From Actinocorallia sp. API 0066 (GTDB lineage: Bacteria; Actinomycetota; Actinomycetes; Streptosporangiales; Streptosporangiaceae), in assembly GCF_020991275.1 (NCBI RefSeq), contig NZ_JAJLQY010000001.1:496001-560000 (forward strand): 64,000 bases of DNA. Reading direction: 5' to 3'. The notes under the pieces are model-generated. The model was not told the origin of the DNA, made no database searches, and worked only from the letters and a program-made list of their open reading frames with translations. Position numbers and translations under genes: made by a program. This document shows positions 1 to 8,082 of the stretch, in pieces (the stretch's first letter is position 1; every line of letters begins with the position of its first letter).

Positions 1-1
1 C

Positions 2-256
2 GTCACCGCCGAGGCGCGGGAGCTCCTGAAACGGATAGGCGCGTTCTACAGGGCCGAACGCACCGCTCTGACCCTCGCTGCAGGTGATCTGGTGTTCATC
101 GACAACCTGCGCGCGGCGCACGGCCGGTCGGAGTTCCTCGCCCGCTTCGACGGAACCGACCGGTTCGTGATCAGGAGTTTCGCCGTCCGCGACCTTACCC
201 GCTCCCGGCACGCCCGTCCCGGCGACTGCCGCCGGGTCCTCGCCGTCCACAGCTGA
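2..256 (+). CDS. Fe(II)/2-oxoglutarate dioxygenase, clavaminate synthase/AsnO-like (C-terminal part)
   Basis: Only the last 84 codons lie in the window; the 5' part is missing. The visible part carries the end of a jelly-roll dioxygenase: AGDLVFIDNLRAAHGR holds the distal metal-binding His of the facial triad, and RFDGTDRFVIRSF holds the Arg region that binds 2-oxoglutarate. This pattern (GD.LLIDN.R..HGR...RFDGTDRWL.R) is known from AsnO, VioC and clavaminate synthase relatives, which hydroxylate free or carrier-bound amino acids. The substrate cannot be inferred. The stop overlaps the next start by one base (TGATG), so the two genes are probably translationally coupled. Confidence 0.75.
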   Translation, partial: VTAEARELLKRIGAFYRAERTALTLAAGDLVFIDNLRAAHGRSEFLARFDGTDRFVIRSFAVRDLTRSRHARPGDCRRVLAVHS

Positions 257-915
257 TGGCCTTCCTCCCTGGCCTCTTCGAGCGGTCGCGGCTCCTGATC
301 CTGGACTTCGCCCGGATCCCGGCCGCGGCCGAGCCACACGAGGACATCTCCCGGTTCTTCGCCGACCACGAGGACGCGGCCCTCCCGCACCAGCGTCAGC
401 GGTTCAACGATCGGCTGATAGCCGCGTCCGGTTTCCGGTATCTGGTCGGTCGGCACGGCGAGGACCGTTCGGCGCTGCTGTCCGGTTCGCCGATGGCGGA
501 GGAGGGGCGTGTCGTGCACCTGGGCGTCGACGTGTTCTGCACCGAACTTGAGCCGGTACACGCACCCTGCGACGGCACCGTTCTGCGCGCGGGATTCGAG
601 GAGCAGCATCGCGGATACGGCTACTATCTGGTCTTCCAGCCCGATTCTCCTTCGCTGCCGGGCTTCTTTCTTGGGCACCTGTCGGCCGAACCACCAACGA
701 TCGGCTGGGTTCGGGGCGGCGAGCGGATCGCCAGGATCGGCGATCGCGCGTCGGGGGAGAACGGCGGCTGGTCACGCCACTTGCACGTTCAGGCGTTGGC
801 CGCGCCCTTTCCTGAGGGAACGCCGCCCGGATACTCCACGGTCGCGGGATTCCCCGCCGCCTGCGCTCTCCACCCGGACCCGATGTCCTTCTTCCCGGCG
901 TGGCGTCTTCGGTGA
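256..915 (+). CDS. Cytoplasmic M23 (LytM-fold) peptidase-like protein
   Basis: 219 aa, ATG start inside the preceding stop codon. The M23 metal site is visible: H88-x3-D92 (HLGVD), H141 in the strand FFLGHLS, and H175-x-H177 (HLHVQ). There is no signal peptide or membrane segment, unlike secreted peptidoglycan endopeptidases. The stretch RYLVGRHGEDR before the catalytic core resembles the M23 module of large actinobacterial proteins that also carry a class III aminotransferase, so a cytosolic role on a small peptide or metabolite is more likely than wall cleavage (inference). The last codons and the stop lie in the first copy of a 29-bp tandem duplication. Confidence 0.75.
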   Translation: MAFLPGLFERSRLLILDFARIPAAAEPHEDISRFFADHEDAALPHQRQRFNDRLIAASGFRYLVGRHGEDRSALLSGSPMAEEGRVVHLGVDVFCTELEPVHAPCDGTVLRAGFEEQHRGYGYYLVFQPDSPSLPGFFLGHLSAEPPTIGWVRGGERIARIGDRASGENGGWSRHLHVQALAAPFPEGTPPGYSTVAGFPAACALHPDPMSFFPAWRLR

Positions 916-949
916 CGGCCTTCCCGGCGTGGCGTCTTCGGTGACGGCC
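892..949. repeat. 29-bp perfect tandem duplication over a stop codon
   Basis: Bases 892-920 and 921-949 are identical (TTCCCGGCGTGGCG at the start, GGTGACGGCC at the end). The first copy contains the TGA stop (913-915) of the M23 gene, so the second copy lies outside the protein. 29 is not a multiple of three, so any gene reading across on the other strand would be frameshifted. Confidence 0.95.
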
Positions 950-1558
950 GTGGGGGGCGGTGCTGGGAGAGCGGTGGCCTGGACGCCCGCTGGGACGGGT
1001 GGATGATGGTCGTTCGGCGTGGTCGATTTGCCCCCCAGGGCCACAACTTGCGGGGACGCGTCCGCTGCCCACCCGGCGACCGCAGTGAACGACCAAGCCC
1101 CGGCCAGCATGGACGCGACCGTGACCGCGAACGACACCAGCCGGTGCCGCACCCCACGCCGATCCCGAGGATCGGGAACTCAGGATGCCGATGACGTGAG
1201 TGACCTTCCGCTTCCATGCCTGGGGCGGTGTCGTCGCGATCGGGCCGAGCGCTATGTAGTGGGTGCGCACCTGCAGGTCGGATCTCAAGATCCGATTCCC
1301 TTCCAGGACGGCCGGATGGTCGGGGATGAGCGCGCTGGCGACGAGGCGCTCCGCCGAGATATCGACCAGCGCAAGAAGATCGTCGCGGATGCCGCCAGCG
1401 TCCATGTCACGCTCGATCGCGGCTCGGACGGATTGCGGTCAGCATCGAAGCCCGCGTCCAGGCCGCCACCGCCGAAGAGGCGAGCACCTGATCTCATTGA
1501 GGAGGTGGGCGACTGATCCTGGGGGGTGGGGGTATCTCCACTTTTGGGGGAGAAACGG
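950..1558. other. Gene-poor 609-bp stretch, possible broken gene on the minus strand
   Basis: No convincing intact gene. On the minus strand three successive pieces in different frames have actinomycete-like codon bias: about 1497-1430 (ends near GGGGLDAGFDADRN), about 1438-1200 (LVDISAERLVASALIPDH), and from a GTG at 1152 (VRHRLVSFAVTVASMLAGAW, signal-peptide-like) reading towards 772. This could be a frameshifted remnant, or the last piece a small secreted protein overlapping the M23 gene. Plus-strand frames here are Arg/Pro-rich and look like shadows. Just before the GH15 gene, TCTCC (1535-1539) can pair with GGAGA (1549-1553), part of that gene's ribosome binding site. Confidence 0.3.
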
Positions 1559-3388
1559 ATGAGTCGGAAGCCGATCGCTGATCATGCGCTGCTGTCGGAC
1601 TGCCGGACGGCGGCGCTGACGACCCGCGACGGGTCGGTCGACTGGCTGTGCCTGCCCAGGTTCGACGCGCCGTCGCAGTTCGCCGGGATCCTCGACGACG
1701 CGGCGGGCCACTGGTCGATCCGTCCTTCGGACGGTGCCTTCAAGTCACGCAGGTACGTCGAGGACACCCTCGTGTTGGAGACGGTCTTCGAGGCGGGCGA
1801 TACCGAGGTCGTCGTGACGGACGCGCTTGCGCTGGGCCTGAATGACCACGCCCACGGGATAGGTGCTCACGCGCCCCACCTACTCGTGCGCGTCGTCGAG
1901 TGCAGGGGCGGGGACGCCGAGGTGGACGTCGAGTTCGAACCGAGGCCCGAGTACGGCCTCATCCACCCGCTGCTTACCGAGATCGAAGGCGGGATCAGCG
2001 CTTACGGCGGCGCGGACAGGCTGATCCTGACGACGCCCGTCCCGTTGGCGATCGCCGAGGGCGCGGCGCGGGGCAGGGCACGGGTCGCCGAGGGCGGCCC
2101 GCTCGCCTTCGCGCTGCACCACGCCTACCTGGACGGCCCTCCCGCGCGCGTCTGGTCGCAGCAGGAGCTGCTGCGGCGGCTGGCGCGGACGGAGCACGCC
2201 TGGCGCACCTGGTCGGACGCCCACCAGGCGTACGAGGGCCCCTGGCGCGAGGAGGTCCGGCTGAGCGGCCGCGTCCTGCAGGCGCTCACCTGCCAGCCGA
2301 CCGGCGCGATCGTCGCCGCGCCCACCACGTCGCTGCCCGAGGCGGTCGGCGGCGAGCGCAACTGGGACTACCGGTTCACCTGGGTCCGCGACGCCAGCCT
2401 CACCATGGGCGCCCTGTGGGTCGCCGCCTGCCCCGACGAAGCCACGAGGTTCTTCTCCTTCCTCACCACGACGGCGGCGGGGGCCGTGGACGAGGAGCTG
2501 TCCCTCCAGATCATGTTCGGCGTGGACGGAAGGCACGACCTCACCGAACGATCGTTGAAGCACCTCGACGGATGGCGCTCAAGCCGTCCCGTCCGGGTGG
2601 GGAACGGCGCCTGGGACCAGCGTCAGCACGACGTCTACGGGGAGCTGCTGGCGGCCGCCCGCAGGCTGGCCGACTACCTGACCGACATGGACGACGCGAC
2701 CCGCGCCTTCCTCGTCGCCTGCGCGGACGCCGCCGCGCACCACTGGCGCGACCCCGACCAGGGCATCTGGGAGGTGCGCGGAGAGCCCCGCCACTACCTG
2801 CACTCCAAGGTGATGTGCTGGGCGGCGCTCGACCACGCGGTCGCCCTGGCCGACCTGCTGCGCGCGCACGACAGGGTCCCTGAATGGACGCGTGTGCGCG
2901 ACGAGATACACGCCGAGGTACTACGCCGCGGCTGGCACCCCGAGGTGGGCGCGTTCACCCGCGACTTCGATTCCACCGACCTGGACGCCTCCGCCCTCAC
3001 CCTGTCGATGACGGGCTTCCTGCCCGGCGACGACCCGCGCGTCGTCGCCACGATCGACGCGATAGCCGCCGGACTCACCGACAAGCGCGGCCTCGTCCAC
3101 CGCTACCGCGCCCCCGACGGCCTGGAAGGCGACGAAGGCACCTTCCTGCTCTGTACCTTCTGGCTCGCCCACGCCCTCGCCTTGGCGGGCCGGAAGGACG
3201 AGGCGGTCGAAGTCTTCGAACGCACCCTCGCCTACGGCAACGACCTCGGCCTCTTCTCCGAGGAGATCGACTCCACGACCGGCGAGCACCTGGGCAACTT
3301 CCCCCAGGCGTTCAGCCACATCGGCCTGGTCAACGCCGCCTGGGCCATCTCCCAGCTCGTCCCGCCGGAGGATCTTGACGCACGGTGA
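1559..3388 (+). CDS. Glycoside hydrolase family 15 protein (trehalase/glucoamylase-like)
   Basis: 609 aa, cytoplasmic. The ATG at 1559 is chosen because GGGGGAG lies about 6 nt upstream and MSRKPIADHALLSD matches the usual start of actinobacterial GH15 proteins; a GTG at 1526 is possible but has poor support. The N-terminal beta-sandwich (about 1-230) is followed by the (alpha/alpha)6 barrel with ERNWDYRFTWVRDASL (about 267-281), the likely general acid in DQGIWE (about E405) and the base in LFSEEID (about E568). The family hydrolyses alpha-linked glucosides; mycobacterial relatives of this length are trehalases. Substrate not provable here. The next gene begins in the stop codon. Confidence 0.88.
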   Translation: MSRKPIADHALLSDCRTAALTTRDGSVDWLCLPRFDAPSQFAGILDDAAGHWSIRPSDGAFKSRRYVEDTLVLETVFEAGDTEVVVTDALALGLNDHAHGIGAHAPHLLVRVVECRGGDAEVDVEFEPRPEYGLIHPLLTEIEGGISAYGGADRLILTTPVPLAIAEGAARGRARVAEGGPLAFALHHAYLDGPPARVWSQQELLRRLARTEHAWRTWSDAHQAYEGPWREEVRLSGRVLQALTCQPTGAIVAAPTTSLPEAVGGERNWDYRFTWVRDASLTMGALWVAACPDEATRFFSFLTTTAAGAVDEELSLQIMFGVDGRHDLTERSLKHLDGWRSSRPVRVGNGAWDQRQHDVYGELLAAARRLADYLTDMDDATRAFLVACADAAAHHWRDPDQGIWEVRGEPRHYLHSKVMCWAALDHAVALADLLRAHDRVPEWTRVRDEIHAEVLRRGWHPEVGAFTRDFDSTDLDASALTLSMTGFLPGDDPRVVATIDAIAAGLTDKRGLVHRYRAPDGLEGDEGTFLLCTFWLAHALALAGRKDEAVEVFERTLAYGNDLGLFSEEIDSTTGEHLGNFPQAFSHIGLVNAAWAISQLVPPEDLDAR

Positions 3389-4098
3389 GAGAGACGGGTC
3401 GAATGTCGGCTTCGACCGATCCGTCAATGTTGGGATGTCCGATGCCTCCTCCCCGCCGCCGTTGGGATCTCGCCCGGCTGACGAACGCCGTCTTCGTCGG
3501 CTACCTGACGCTGACCGTCGTCGGCGGCCTCGCCTTCCTGGCGTTCGTCGAAGGAGGCAGCGCCTTTGGGATCGGCGGCTCCCTCGTCTGCCTGTCGATC
3601 GACACGGGCGCGTCCTCCGCCGAGGCGCAGCGCGTGCTGCGCGATCTGGGCGGGATCGTGCCGGATGTCGGCGTTGTGCTCGACGGGCTCCGGGTCTGCG
3701 ACCGGACGCCGAGCACCGAGCAGTACCTGTGGAGCTTTCTCAGCGTGACGCCGACGTACCTGTTGTCCCTGCGCGTGCTCCAGGTGGTCGCTCAGACGGC
3801 GCGGGCGGCGCGGGACGGCGGGAGGGTCACCCCGGCCGTCGCGGACCGGCTCCGGGCGCTGGGGTGCGCGCTGGCCGTCGGCGGGACCGTCGCGTGCCTC
3901 GTTGAGGCGGCGGCGCGGGTGGCGCTGGTGAACACCGTGGTGCTCCCCGACGGCCTACTGCGCAGAGATCCCGCGTGGGCCGCCTACGAGGTGCTCGTTG
4001 ACGGCCTTCCGTTCACGCTCCTCCTCATCGGAGGAGGGCTGCTTCTGCTCGCGCGAGCGGTACGGGACGAGGCGGCGAAGCGTGTGATGGCGGGCTGA
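3385..4098 (+). CDS. Membrane protein, DUF2975-like
   Basis: 237 aa from a GTG overlapping the preceding TGA by 4 nt; an ATG at 3403 (231 aa) is an alternative. Four hydrophobic segments are visible: about 34-55, about 115-135 (LWSFLSVTPTYLLSL), about 155-175 (ALGCALAVGGTVACLVEA) and about 205-225 (LPFTLLLIGGGLLLLARAV). The paired C-terminal helices ending in a charged tail, and the RLRALG motif before helix three, resemble DUF2975 proteins. No catalytic motif. Probably cotranscribed with the GH15 gene, but no functional link is evident. Confidence 0.65.
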   Translation: MRETGRMSASTDPSMLGCPMPPPRRRWDLARLTNAVFVGYLTLTVVGGLAFLAFVEGGSAFGIGGSLVCLSIDTGASSAEAQRVLRDLGGIVPDVGVVLDGLRVCDRTPSTEQYLWSFLSVTPTYLLSLRVLQVVAQTARAARDGGRVTPAVADRLRALGCALAVGGTVACLVEAAARVALVNTVVLPDGLLRRDPAWAAYEVLVDGLPFTLLLIGGGLLLLARAVRDEAAKRVMAG

Positions 4099-4179
4099 AC
4101 TCCGGGAGCGGTGCAGAATCTCGGTGTCGGCGGTGCGCGTTCGTGATCGCCGACATCGTTTTCTACGCATCGAGGGAGC

Positions 4180-4971
4180 ATGTCCGTGAACCGTGACGAG
4201 CGCCTGAGCGCCGTTCTCGAACTCGTGGCGGAGCGGGGGAGGGTGGACGTCGATGAGGTCGTCGGGGCGCTGGGAGTGTCGGCGGCGACCGTGCGGAGGG
4301 ATCTCGACCAACTGGCGCGGCAGCGGCTGCTGACGCGGACGCGCGGCGGAGCGGTCGCCAACGGGGTGGCCGTCGACCTGCCGATGCGGTACCGGACGGC
4401 GCGTAACGCCGAACAGAAGGAGCGGATCGCGCACGAGGCGGCCCGGCTCGTCACCAGGGGGATGGTCGTGGGGCTGAACGGGGGCACCACCACCACGCGG
4501 CTCGCGGCGGAACTCGCCACGCGAGCCGACCTCACGGGCTCCGCGCAGGAACCCGCTTTCACCGTCGTGACGAACGCGCTGAACATCGCGTATGAGCTGA
4601 CCGTCCGGCCGCAGGTGAAGGTGGTCGTCACGGGCGGGGTGGAGCGGCCGCAGTCGTACGAGCTCATCGGGCCGCTCGCCACCCGCATCCTGCAGGACGT
4701 CTCCCTTGACGTCGCGTTCCTCGGGGTGGACGCGGTGGACCCGGAGGCGGGCGCGACCGCCCACCACGAGGGAGAGGCCAGCATCAACCAACTGCTCGCG
4801 TCACGGGCGCGCAGGGTCGTCGTTGTGGCGGACTCCTCCAAGCTGGGCGGTAGGGCGTTCGCGCGGATCTGCGGGATGGCTGACGTGGACGTGCTCATCA
4901 CCGACACGGGGGCGCCCTCGGACGTCGTCGCGCGGTTCGCCGAACGGGACGTCGAAGTGCGCACAGTCTGA
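4180..4971 (+). CDS. DeoR-family transcriptional regulator
   Basis: 263 aa, ATG preceded by AGGGAG. The N-terminal DeoR winged helix is clear (about 6-57: VDEVVGALGVSAATVRRDL followed by RTRGGAV), and the C-terminal part is the DeoRC sugar-phosphate sensor with GLNGGTTTTRLA and TNALNIAYEL. Such repressors are relieved by phosphorylated sugars. It stands first in line before the SIS, PfkB and aldolase genes on the same strand, with a 127-nt gap holding a promoter and candidate operator, so it most likely controls that operon and may respond to one of its sugar phosphates. Confidence 0.92.
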   Translation: MSVNRDERLSAVLELVAERGRVDVDEVVGALGVSAATVRRDLDQLARQRLLTRTRGGAVANGVAVDLPMRYRTARNAEQKERIAHEAARLVTRGMVVGLNGGTTTTRLAAELATRADLTGSAQEPAFTVVTNALNIAYELTVRPQVKVVVTGGVERPQSYELIGPLATRILQDVSLDVAFLGVDAVDPEAGATAHHEGEASINQLLASRARRVVVVADSSKLGGRAFARICGMADVDVLITDTGAPSDVVARFAERDVEVRTV

Positions 4972-4987
4972 TCAGTACTGCTCGTAA

Positions 4988-5037
4988 CTGATCGAAACAA
5001 CTCTCTTCTTGACAGAATCAATCAGAAAGGCGATGCT
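4988..5037 (+). promoter_or_regulatory. Promoter and candidate DeoR operator of the sugar operon
   Basis: TTGACA (5009-5014), 17 bp, then GATGCT (5032-5037) fits a housekeeping promoter with a weak -10 box. It lies in a locally AT-rich gap. CTGAT (4988-4992) and ATCAG (5021-5025) form an inverted pair around the -35 box, with further TGATC and AATCA copies nearby, a plausible repressor site. Confidence 0.5.
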
Positions 5038-5098
5038 CGGTGCGCCCTCCGGCGTCCCGCGCCGGTCCGGGCGCGGCACACGAGGGAGGACGACGGGG

Positions 5099-6013
5099 AT
5101 GGACGCGAGCGGCATCGGGGGCACCCACCTGGCACGGGAGATCGCGACACAGCCGGGCGACTGGCTGGACGCGGCCGCCAAGGCCGGTGAGCACGCCGCC
5201 CTCCTTCCCCGTCCGGGCGAGCGCGTCGCGGTCGTGGGCTGCGGCACCTCGTTCTACATGGCCCAGTCCTACGCCGCGCTGCGCGAGGGCGCGGGCCAGG
5301 GCCTCACCGACGCGTGGGCGGCCAGCGAGCACAGGCTGGAACGCGGCTACGACAGGATCATCGCGCTGACCCGCTCAGGAACCACCACCGAGGTGCTGCG
5401 CGTTCTTGAGCGATACGGGAGCCTCGCGACGGTCATCACCGCGGACGGCGCCACCCCGGCCGTCGAACTCGCCGACGCGATCGTCATGGCCGACGTGGAC
5501 GAGCGCTCCGTCGTCCAGACGCGCTTCGCCACGACCGCGCTCGCCCTCCTGCGCGCCTCCCTGGGCGAGGACCTCACCAGGGCGTCACGCGACGCGCAGG
5601 CGGTGCTCGACGAAGGCGACGCAGGGCTGGGCCCCGCCCTGCACGCCGACCAAGTGACGTTCGTAGGACGCGGCTGGACTGTCGGCCTCGCGGAGGAGGC
5701 AGCCCTGAAGCTGCGCGAGTCCGCGCAGGCGTGGTCCGAAAGCTACCCCGCGATGGAGTACCGCCACGGCCCGATCAGCGTGACCACCGAAGGCAGGGTG
5801 ACGTGGGCGTTCGGTGACGTGCCCGCAGGGCTGCCCGCGCAGGTACACGCCACCGGAGGCCACTTCGAGCACGCGCAAGGCCGCGACCCGATGGCCGACC
5901 TCGTCCGCGTCCACCTGCTGTGCCTCGCAAGGGCCGCCGCCGCAGGGCTCAACCCCGACGAGCCGCGCGGCCTGACCCGTTCCGTCGTCCTCGACGCCGC
6001 GCAGGTCCCCTGA
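5099..6013 (+). CDS. SIS-domain sugar isomerase/deaminase (AgaS/GlmS-like)
   Basis: 304 aa. The ATG at 5099 is preferred (GAGGGAGGA 8 nt upstream); an in-frame TTG at 5009 lies inside the promoter. Two SIS halves are visible: VAVVGCGTSFYMAQSYAA and the sugar-phosphate loop LTRSGTTTEVLRVL in the first, FVGRGWTVGLAEEAALKL and the MEYRHGPISV motif in the second. The layout is that of the isomerase part of GlmS and of AgaS deaminase/isomerases. With a PfkB kinase and a class II aldolase directly downstream, conversion of an amino-sugar or ketose phosphate in a galactosamine/tagatose-type route is a reasonable inference. Its stop overlaps the kinase start by one base. Confidence 0.85.
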   Translation: MDASGIGGTHLAREIATQPGDWLDAAAKAGEHAALLPRPGERVAVVGCGTSFYMAQSYAALREGAGQGLTDAWAASEHRLERGYDRIIALTRSGTTTEVLRVLERYGSLATVITADGATPAVELADAIVMADVDERSVVQTRFATTALALLRASLGEDLTRASRDAQAVLDEGDAGLGPALHADQVTFVGRGWTVGLAEEAALKLRESAQAWSESYPAMEYRHGPISVTTEGRVTWAFGDVPAGLPAQVHATGGHFEHAQGRDPMADLVRVHLLCLARAAAAGLNPDEPRGLTRSVVLDAAQVP

Positions 6014-6981
6014 TGCGACCCGGCGGGGTCCTCGCCGTCACGCCGAACCCGGCCCTCGACGTCACCTACCGGGTGCCTCAACTCGTCCCCGGACGCGTCC
6101 ACCGGGTCGCGGAGATGGCGGTGCGCGCGGGCGGCAAGGGCGTCAACGTGGCGCGGGTGCTGCACCGGCTCGGCGCGCCGTGCGCGGTGCTCGGCCTGGG
6201 CGGTGGGCCCGGCGGCGCCCGGCTCGCCGCCGAACTGGAGGCGGACGGCCTCGACGTGCGGCTGGTCGACGCGCTCCCCGACGTGCGTAGGACGGTCGTC
6301 GTACACGGCGCTGACGGCGTCACGACCTCCTTGTGGGAGCCGGGGCCGCCGCCTCACGACGCCGCGAAGGCCGAACGGCTGCTTCTGGACTCCGTCCTTA
6401 CGGGGCTCCCCGACTCAGGCGCCGTCACCGTCTCCGGAAGCCTGCCTGTCGGCGTCGATCCTGAACTGCCCCTACGCGTCGCCGCCCTGTGCGCCGAGCA
6501 CGATGTACCCGTTGTCCTCGACCTGGACGGCGCACCCCTGCGCGCGGCCGCCACGGCCGGGGGAGCGGTGCTGATGCCCAACGAGGACGAACTCGCCGCG
6601 CTCACCGGAGAACGTCCCGACACCCCCGCCGACGCCGCCCGCCTTGCGACCGCACTCCTGCACACCGGCCCTACGGCCGTCGTGGTGGCGACGCTCGGAG
6701 CGCGCGGCATCGTCGCCGTAGGACGTGCCGGTGCTGTGCACGCGCGGCTTCCCTCGCCCGTCCAGGGCAACCCGACCGGCGCGGGTGACGCCGCCTGCGC
6801 GGCGGTGGCACGTGCGCTCGCGCGCGCCGGGTCGGCCGCCGCCCTCGACCTCAGGCGGATGGCCGTGGACGCCGTCGCCGTGTCGGCCGCCTCGGTGCTC
6901 CGCCCTGTGGCGGGTGACCTTGACCTCGCCGCCTACCGGCGACTGACCACGGAGATCGTTGTGGAGGACCCGTGCCGCTGA
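6013..6981 (+). CDS. PfkB-family hexose-phosphate kinase (1-phosphofructokinase/tagatose-6-phosphate kinase type)
   Basis: 322 aa from the ATG overlapping the SIS stop. PfkB signatures: TPNPALDVTY near the N-terminus, GGKGVNVARVLHRLG (substrate-binding signature 1, about residues 38-52) and NPTGAGDAACAA (signature 2 with the catalytic Asp, about 255-266). These fit the LacC/FruK subgroup, which phosphorylates fructose-1-phosphate or tagatose-6-phosphate with ATP to a ketose bisphosphate. The aldolase gene begins inside its last codons (10-nt overlap), so kinase and aldolase are almost certainly made together. The precise sugar cannot be read from the sequence. Confidence 0.88.
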   Translation: MRPGGVLAVTPNPALDVTYRVPQLVPGRVHRVAEMAVRAGGKGVNVARVLHRLGAPCAVLGLGGGPGGARLAAELEADGLDVRLVDALPDVRRTVVVHGADGVTTSLWEPGPPPHDAAKAERLLLDSVLTGLPDSGAVTVSGSLPVGVDPELPLRVAALCAEHDVPVVLDLDGAPLRAAATAGGAVLMPNEDELAALTGERPDTPADAARLATALLHTGPTAVVVATLGARGIVAVGRAGAVHARLPSPVQGNPTGAGDAACAAVARALARAGSAAALDLRRMAVDAVAVSAASVLRPVAGDLDLAAYRRLTTEIVVEDPCR

Positions 6982-7865
6982 CCCCCATGGCGGAGATCGT
7001 CGCCGCAGCCCGCGCCGCCGGTCGCGGCCTGGGCGCCTTCAACGTCATCCAGCTCGAACACGCCGAGGCGATCGTCGCGGGCGCCGAGCGCGCGCGGCTG
7101 CCCGTGGTGCTCCAGATCTCGGAGAACACCGTCGCCTACCATGGCGCGCTCGCCCCCCTCGCGGCCGCGGCGCTGGCCATCGCCGAGGCGTCCTCGGTGG
7201 ACGTTGTGGTGCACCTGGACCACGCGACCCGCCCCGAGCTCGTCAGGGAGGCCGTGGGCCTCGGCATCCCGTCCGTGATGGTGGACGCGTCGGCGCTCCC
7301 GCACGCCGCGAACGTCGCGTTGACCGCCGAGCTGACGGCCTGGTGCCACGCCCGCGGCGTCTGGGTGGAGGCCGAGTTGGGCGAGATCGGCGGCAAGGAC
7401 GGCGCGCACGCCCCCGGCGTCCGCACCGACCCGCGCGAGGCCGCCGCGTTCGTCGCCGAGACCGGCGTGGACGCCCTCGCCGTAGCCGTCGGCTCCTCCC
7501 ACGCCATGTCCACCCGCGACGCCGTCCTGGACGACACCCTCATCGCCGAGATCGCCGCCCACGTCCCCGTCCCCCTGGTCCTCCACGGCTCCTCCGGCGT
7601 CCCCGACCCGGGCCTGGTCTCCGCCGTCCACCACGGCATGCTCAAAATCAACGTAGCCACCCACCTCAACCGAGCCATGACCACCACCCTCCGCCAAACC
7701 CTCCTCACCCACCCCACCCTCACCGACCCCCGCAAATACCTAACCCCCGCCCGAACCGCCATAACCACCGAAGTAACCCACCTCCTCACCCTCCTAGCCC
7801 CCGAAGGCTCCGCAGCAGGAAGTCCCGGTAGCGCCATCCGCGACCCTCATCGTTCCAGCCATTGA
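6972..7865 (+). CDS. Class II ketose-bisphosphate aldolase (GatY/KbaY/FbaA family)
   Basis: 297 aa, GTG start, overlapping the kinase by 10 nt. The class II zinc site is present: VHLDHATR (Asp/His pair), the His in AVAVGSSHAM, and VLHGSSGVPD (usual form HGGSG). GAFNVIQLEHAEAI is the family N-terminal motif. It should split the bisphosphate made by the PfkB kinase into dihydroxyacetone phosphate and an aldehyde. The 3' third (about 7620-7800) is markedly C-rich with codons such as ATA and CTA that are rare upstream, and the last 24 residues (SAAGSPGSAIRDPHRSSH at the end) do not look like the family C-terminus. Confidence 0.88.
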   Translation: MPLTPMAEIVAAARAAGRGLGAFNVIQLEHAEAIVAGAERARLPVVLQISENTVAYHGALAPLAAAALAIAEASSVDVVVHLDHATRPELVREAVGLGIPSVMVDASALPHAANVALTAELTAWCHARGVWVEAELGEIGGKDGAHAPGVRTDPREAAAFVAETGVDALAVAVGSSHAMSTRDAVLDDTLIAEIAAHVPVPLVLHGSSGVPDPGLVSAVHHGMLKINVATHLNRAMTTTLRQTLLTHPTLTDPRKYLTPARTAITTEVTHLLTLLAPEGSAAGSPGSAIRDPHRSSH

Positions 7866-7912
7866 CGGTGGTCGCGCCCCACCCAAGGGCGGATCCGCAA
7901 AGCCACCGGCCG

Positions 7913-7957
7913 CCACCCCGAGTGCCGGGTGGGCCTGCGGCCGCCCATATAGGGCGG
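7913..7957 (+). terminator. Two GC hairpins, possible end of the sugar operon
   Basis: CCACCC (7913-7918) pairs with GGGTGG (7927-7932), and CCGCCC (7941-7946) with GGGCGG (7952-7957) around an ATATA loop. No T-run follows. The rest of 7866-8082 contains no gene; its second half is AT-rich and regulatory in appearance. Confidence 0.4.
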
Positions 7958-8024
7958 GGCGCGGTCGGTCGCCTGTCCAAGACCTGGCCGATCTATGGGC
8001 AAAATAGGGCATATGCATTTTCAT

Positions 8025-8050
8025 CATGATCTAGCTGGATCTAGATCATG
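8025..8050. promoter_or_regulatory. Perfect 10-bp inverted repeat, candidate operator
   Basis: CATGATCTAG (8025-8034) and CTAGATCATG (8041-8050) are exact inverted copies around CTGGAT. They sit in an AT-rich patch 32 bp before the first nuclease-helicase start. A dimeric repressor site or a transcript hairpin are both possible. Confidence 0.6.
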
Positions 8051-8082
8051 GTGGAGAAGATTCTTCGTGTGAGGGATGCCCG

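Noticed and set aside
1019-1516. Plus-strand frame of 165 codons before the GH15 gene
   Set aside because: Codon bias is wrong and the product is Arg/Asp-rich without motifs; the minus strand looks more coding here.
7913-7927. 15-mer CCACCCCGAGTGCCG shared with 33912-33926
   Set aside because: A 15-base match is expected by chance in a GC-rich window of this size, and the flanks differ.
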